Below, piece after piece: positions 22,180-24,256 of a stretch of 24,256 nucleotides of DNA. The notes under the pieces are model-generated. The model was not told the origin of the DNA. It searched no databases and was given only the letters and a program-made list of their open reading frames with translations. Location of the stretch: the NCBI GenBank assembly GCA_964592755.1, contig CAZQFS010000035.1, positions 1 to 24,256 of the forward strand, read 5' to 3'. Made by a program: the position numbers and the translations under genes. The first letter of the stretch is position 1, and each line of letters begins with the position of its first letter. The stretch is from CAZQFS01 sp964592755 (GTDB taxonomy: Bacteria; Hydrothermota; Tepidihabitantia; Tepidihabitantales; Tepidihabitantaceae).

Positions 22180-22965
22180 TCAGGAATCGGTCTCGTGTCC
22201 GGTCCGCAGTTCGACGCCGCGGAAGCTGGACCCGAGGAAGTGCGCAAAGGCAGCGACATGCTGCCGGCCGGGAGTTGTCTCGGTCAGCAGTTCTGCCTCA
22301 ATCCTCGCCAGCGCCTGACTAAGGTTCAGACCCGAACGATACACCAGCCGGAACGCCTGCCGCAAGAAGTCCACCTCCTGCGGGTCGAACCCGGCGCGCT
22401 CCAGTCCGACCACGTTCAACCCGCGCACGCGGCAGGGATTCCCAGCCGCGAGCACGAACGGCGGTATGTCCTTGTTGACATACGAGCAGGCGCCGACCAT
22501 GGCCAGGCTGCCGATGCGACAGAACTGGTGCACGCCGACCAGGCCGCCGAGGTTGGCGTGGTCGTCAACCTCAACGTAGCCGGCCAGTTGAGCGCCGTTC
22601 GTAATCACGCATCCGGACCCGATACGACAGTTGTGGGCGATGTGTACGTAGGCCATCACCATGTTGCCGCTGCCGATGGTTGTCGCCGTATTCTCGCCTG
22701 ATGACCGATGGACGGTGGCATACTCGTAGAAGACGTTGTCCGAGCCGATCACCACGCTGGTTGGCTCTCCCCGGTAACTGCTGTCCATCGGCGTTCCGCC
22801 CACCGCAACCCCGGCCACGAACCGACACCTCTCGCCCACCGTCACCAATCCTTCGAATCGGCAGAACGGGCCGACATCGGTACCCGGGCCCAGCCTGACG
22901 GCAGGACCGACAAGCGCCGACGGATGGACCGCTACTTGAGCATGCCCAGGACTACCGCTTCGCAC
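22180..22965 (-). CDS. lpxA: UDP-N-acetylglucosamine acyltransferase (lipid A step 1)
   Basis: LpxA adds a 3-hydroxyacyl chain to UDP-GlcNAc, the first step of lipid A synthesis. A left-handed beta-helix of hexapeptide repeats fills residues about 10-190. AYVHIAHNCRIG holds the catalytic His (E. coli His125), and VHQFCRIGSLAMVGACS and PPFVLAAGNPCRVRGLNVVGLERAGF are diagnostic. The position of E. coli His144 (LAGHV) is Tyr here (LAGYV). Length 261 aa matches E. coli (262). The start is probably GTG 22965, overlapping fabZ by 34 bases. Gene order lpxD-lpxC-fabZ-lpxA is as in many Gram-negatives. Confidence 0.94.
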   Translation of the reverse strand: MRSGSPGHAQVAVHPSALVGPAVRLGPGTDVGPFCRFEGLVTVGERCRFVAGVAVGGTPMDSSYRGEPTSVVIGSDNVFYEYATVHRSSGENTATTIGSGNMVMAYVHIAHNCRIGSGCVITNGAQLAGYVEVDDHANLGGLVGVHQFCRIGSLAMVGACSYVNKDIPPFVLAAGNPCRVRGLNVVGLERAGFDPQEVDFLRQAFRLVYRSGLNLSQALARIEAELLTETTPGRQHVAAFAHFLGSSFRGVELRTGHETDS

Positions 22966-23351
22966 GCTGGTTCCAAACCGACGGCAATCCGTCCCTCAAT
23001 TCGGTAGGCCGGCCCTTTCTCGCCGATGATGGAGGCGGTGATGACCATTCGCTCGCCCGGTCGGACGATACGACGGAAACGCACTCGCTCGATTCCCGCA
23101 AAGAGAGTGTCTCGGCCGGCACGCTCAGTACGCTTGACCAGCACGAGCAGTATTCCGGCCTGGGCAATCGTTTCCACCATCACGACGCCGGGCAGCACCG
23201 GGTTGTCCGGGAAGTGCCCGGCAAAGAAGTACTCGTCCGGGCGGACGTCGCGATACGCCTCAATCAGATTGTCCTCCAGACGAGTGACACCGTCTACGAA
23301 GAGAAAAGGCTCCCGATGAGGAAGGTAGCGCTTCACCGCTTCGGTGTCCAT
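22932..23351 (-). CDS. fabZ: 3-hydroxyacyl-ACP dehydratase FabZ
   Basis: FabZ dehydrates 3-hydroxyacyl-ACP in fatty acid synthesis and competes with LpxA for the same substrate. The hot-dog fold shows LPHREPFLFVDGV, the active-site His in FFAGHFPDNPVLPGVVMVE, and the catalytic Glu in that segment. Length 139 aa is normal. ATG 23351 follows the lpxC stop by 11 bases, with AAGAG upstream. It is separate from lpxC, unlike the fused LpxC-FabZ of Bacteroidetes. Confidence 0.95.
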   Translation of the reverse strand: MDTEAVKRYLPHREPFLFVDGVTRLEDNLIEAYRDVRPDEYFFAGHFPDNPVLPGVVMVETIAQAGILLVLVKRTERAGRDTLFAGIERVRFRRIVRPGERMVITASIIGEKGPAYRIEGRIAVGLEPACEAVVLGMLK

Positions 23352-23362
23352 TATCGCTCTTG

Positions 23363-24142
23363 TCAAGTGACCTCCAGTCTGCGCGCCAGCGCGATGTTCA
23401 GACGGTGGTTGGGCCGGCGGGCGATGATGCGGGCCCGAAGCGGCCGGCCCAGGAGCCACAGGTCCCCGAGCAGGTCGAGGACCTTGTGACGACCCGGCTC
23501 CTGGGGCATCCGTTCGGTTCTCGGATAGACCCAGCCGTTCTTACGCCTCAGGCGGAAATTGAGGCGCAGACTCCGGCGCAGCGACCCGACCGACCCTCGT
23601 AGCGGCCCGAAAGTTCTGGCCAGAGCTACGGCGGGCAGAAACGTCCGGTCCGTGATTCGGAGCCTGACCCCGAAGTCGCCGTACCCTGGTGCCCAGCCTG
23701 TGCAGGTGATACTCAGAGTCTTACCCGGCCTGACGTGGATTACCGAATCTCCCCGGCGCACGACGCATTCGCCGACCGGGAGCGGCTCGATGCCAAGGTC
23801 ATGTTCGACGATGCCGGCCCCCTCTATCGCCCGGCAGAACAGTCGACTGCTGCCGTCACCGAATGGCAGCTCGCCGCCGCCGACGTCAACACCGAGGTCG
23901 GTGATGTTTAGTCCGGCGCAGGCCGCCAGGAGGTGTTCAACCTGGCGAACTCGGTGAGCACCCCGGCCAAGGCAGGTGCAATGTTCGAGGACCGTGGCAT
24001 GGCCGACCGTCGCCGGAACCGCATCGTTGAAGACTATTCCCTGTCCGGCTCTGGCTGGCCTGAGCAGCACCGATACCGGGCGCCGGCAAGCCAGGCCGAT
24101 GCCGCTTACCTCGACCTCGGTGCTGATCGTACGGCGCTTCAA
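23363..24142 (-). CDS. lpxC: UDP-3-O-acyl-N-acetylglucosamine deacetylase (lipid A committed step)
   Basis: LpxC is the zinc deacetylase that commits flux to lipid A. The zinc ligands and acid/base residues are all present: VEHLLAACAGL (Glu and His), RHKVLDLLGDL (His, Asp) and PNHRLN (His). The family's GVGLHSG is altered to GIGLACR. At 259 aa it is short (E. coli 305), with the insert around GLCLGG reduced. TTG 24142 gives the family-like start (MKRRTISTEVEVSGIGL) and overlaps the lpxD stop as TTGA; GTG 24163 is the alternative and would add seven residues. Confidence 0.9.
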   Translation of the reverse strand: MKRRTISTEVEVSGIGLACRRPVSVLLRPARAGQGIVFNDAVPATVGHATVLEHCTCLGRGAHRVRQVEHLLAACAGLNITDLGVDVGGGELPFGDGSSRLFCRAIEGAGIVEHDLGIEPLPVGECVVRRGDSVIHVRPGKTLSITCTGWAPGYGDFGVRLRITDRTFLPAVALARTFGPLRGSVGSLRRSLRLNFRLRRKNGWVYPRTERMPQEPGRHKVLDLLGDLWLLGRPLRARIIARRPNHRLNIALARRLEVT

Positions 24143-24256
24143 CTCCTGCGTCCCATTTTCCACAGGCGCGCCCAGAGACGCTTCATCTCCGCATGGGGCC
24201 GCGCCGGAATCCCTGAGTAGCGGGCGCCGGCCGGGATGGAGCGGAAGACCGCGGAC
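24139..24256 (-). CDS. lpxD: UDP-3-O-acylglucosamine N-acyltransferase, C-terminal end (partial)
   Basis: Only the last 38 codons are in the window, reading AVFRSIPAGARYSGIPARPH, then AEMKRLWARLWKMGRRS and TGA (24141-24139). The GxPA-type end of the beta-helix followed by a basic C-terminal helix is typical of LpxD, and its place directly before lpxC-fabZ-lpxA fits. LpxD adds the second acyl chain. The gene continues past the right edge. Confidence 0.8.
   Translation of the reverse strand, partial: SAVFRSIPAGARYSGIPARPHAEMKRLWARLWKMGRRS

Overview
The window is about 24 kb of GC-rich bacterial chromosome, densely packed with housekeeping genes. It encodes lipid A and LPS-transport genes (lpxD, lpxC, fabZ, lpxA, an LpxL-like acyltransferase, lptC, lptA, lptB), so the cell should have a lipopolysaccharide outer membrane. 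It also encodes selenocysteine machinery (selB, and a selD that is itself a selenoprotein), sigma-54, and a secreted Asp-box protein whose C-terminus resembles a type IX secretion sorting domain. This mix, together with a TMTC-like TPR membrane protein, suggests an uncultured diderm lineage near the FCB group, for example candidate division WOR-3. That placement is inference from gene content only.

Layout. (1) 1-2354, minus: the C-terminal part of a TMTC-like TPR glycosyltransferase runs off the left edge, preceded by a small lipoprotein gene with a good promoter. (2) 2389-2906: the only gene-poor stretch. (3) 2907-15155, minus, read right to left: adk, map, infA, rpmJ, pyrG, LpxL-like acyltransferase, lptC, lptA, lptB, rpoN, selB, selD, mscS. 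The right part is a remnant of the spc/alpha ribosomal operon junction, but secY is missing before adk and rpsM is missing after rpmJ. (4) 15156-15422: divergent promoter region. (5) 15423-20803, plus: rsmD, coaD, obg, Asp-box protein, dprA. (6) 20861-24256, minus: lpxD (partial), lpxC, fabZ, lpxA, folC.

Four things stand out. First, a family of GC-rich multi-hairpin elements of about 95 bp lies inside three different genes (TMTC-like, lptB, LpxL-like). The copies are read in different frames and in both orientations, yet each gene stays open, and the hairpins are kept while their sequence changes. Second, selD has an in-frame TGA at codon 15, exactly at the catalytic position, followed by a SECIS-like hairpin; the usual gene-calling rule would cut off the active site. 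Third, degenerate tandem repeats with a 7-bp period occur both between genes and in-frame inside obg, folC and the TMTC-like gene, and one covers the selB stop codon. Fourth, several promoters share one geometry (TTGAC-type -35, 16-bp spacer, -10, then 6-13 bases to the start codon), predicting leaderless or nearly leaderless mRNAs.

No rRNA, tRNA, CRISPR array, insertion sequence or prophage gene was seen.
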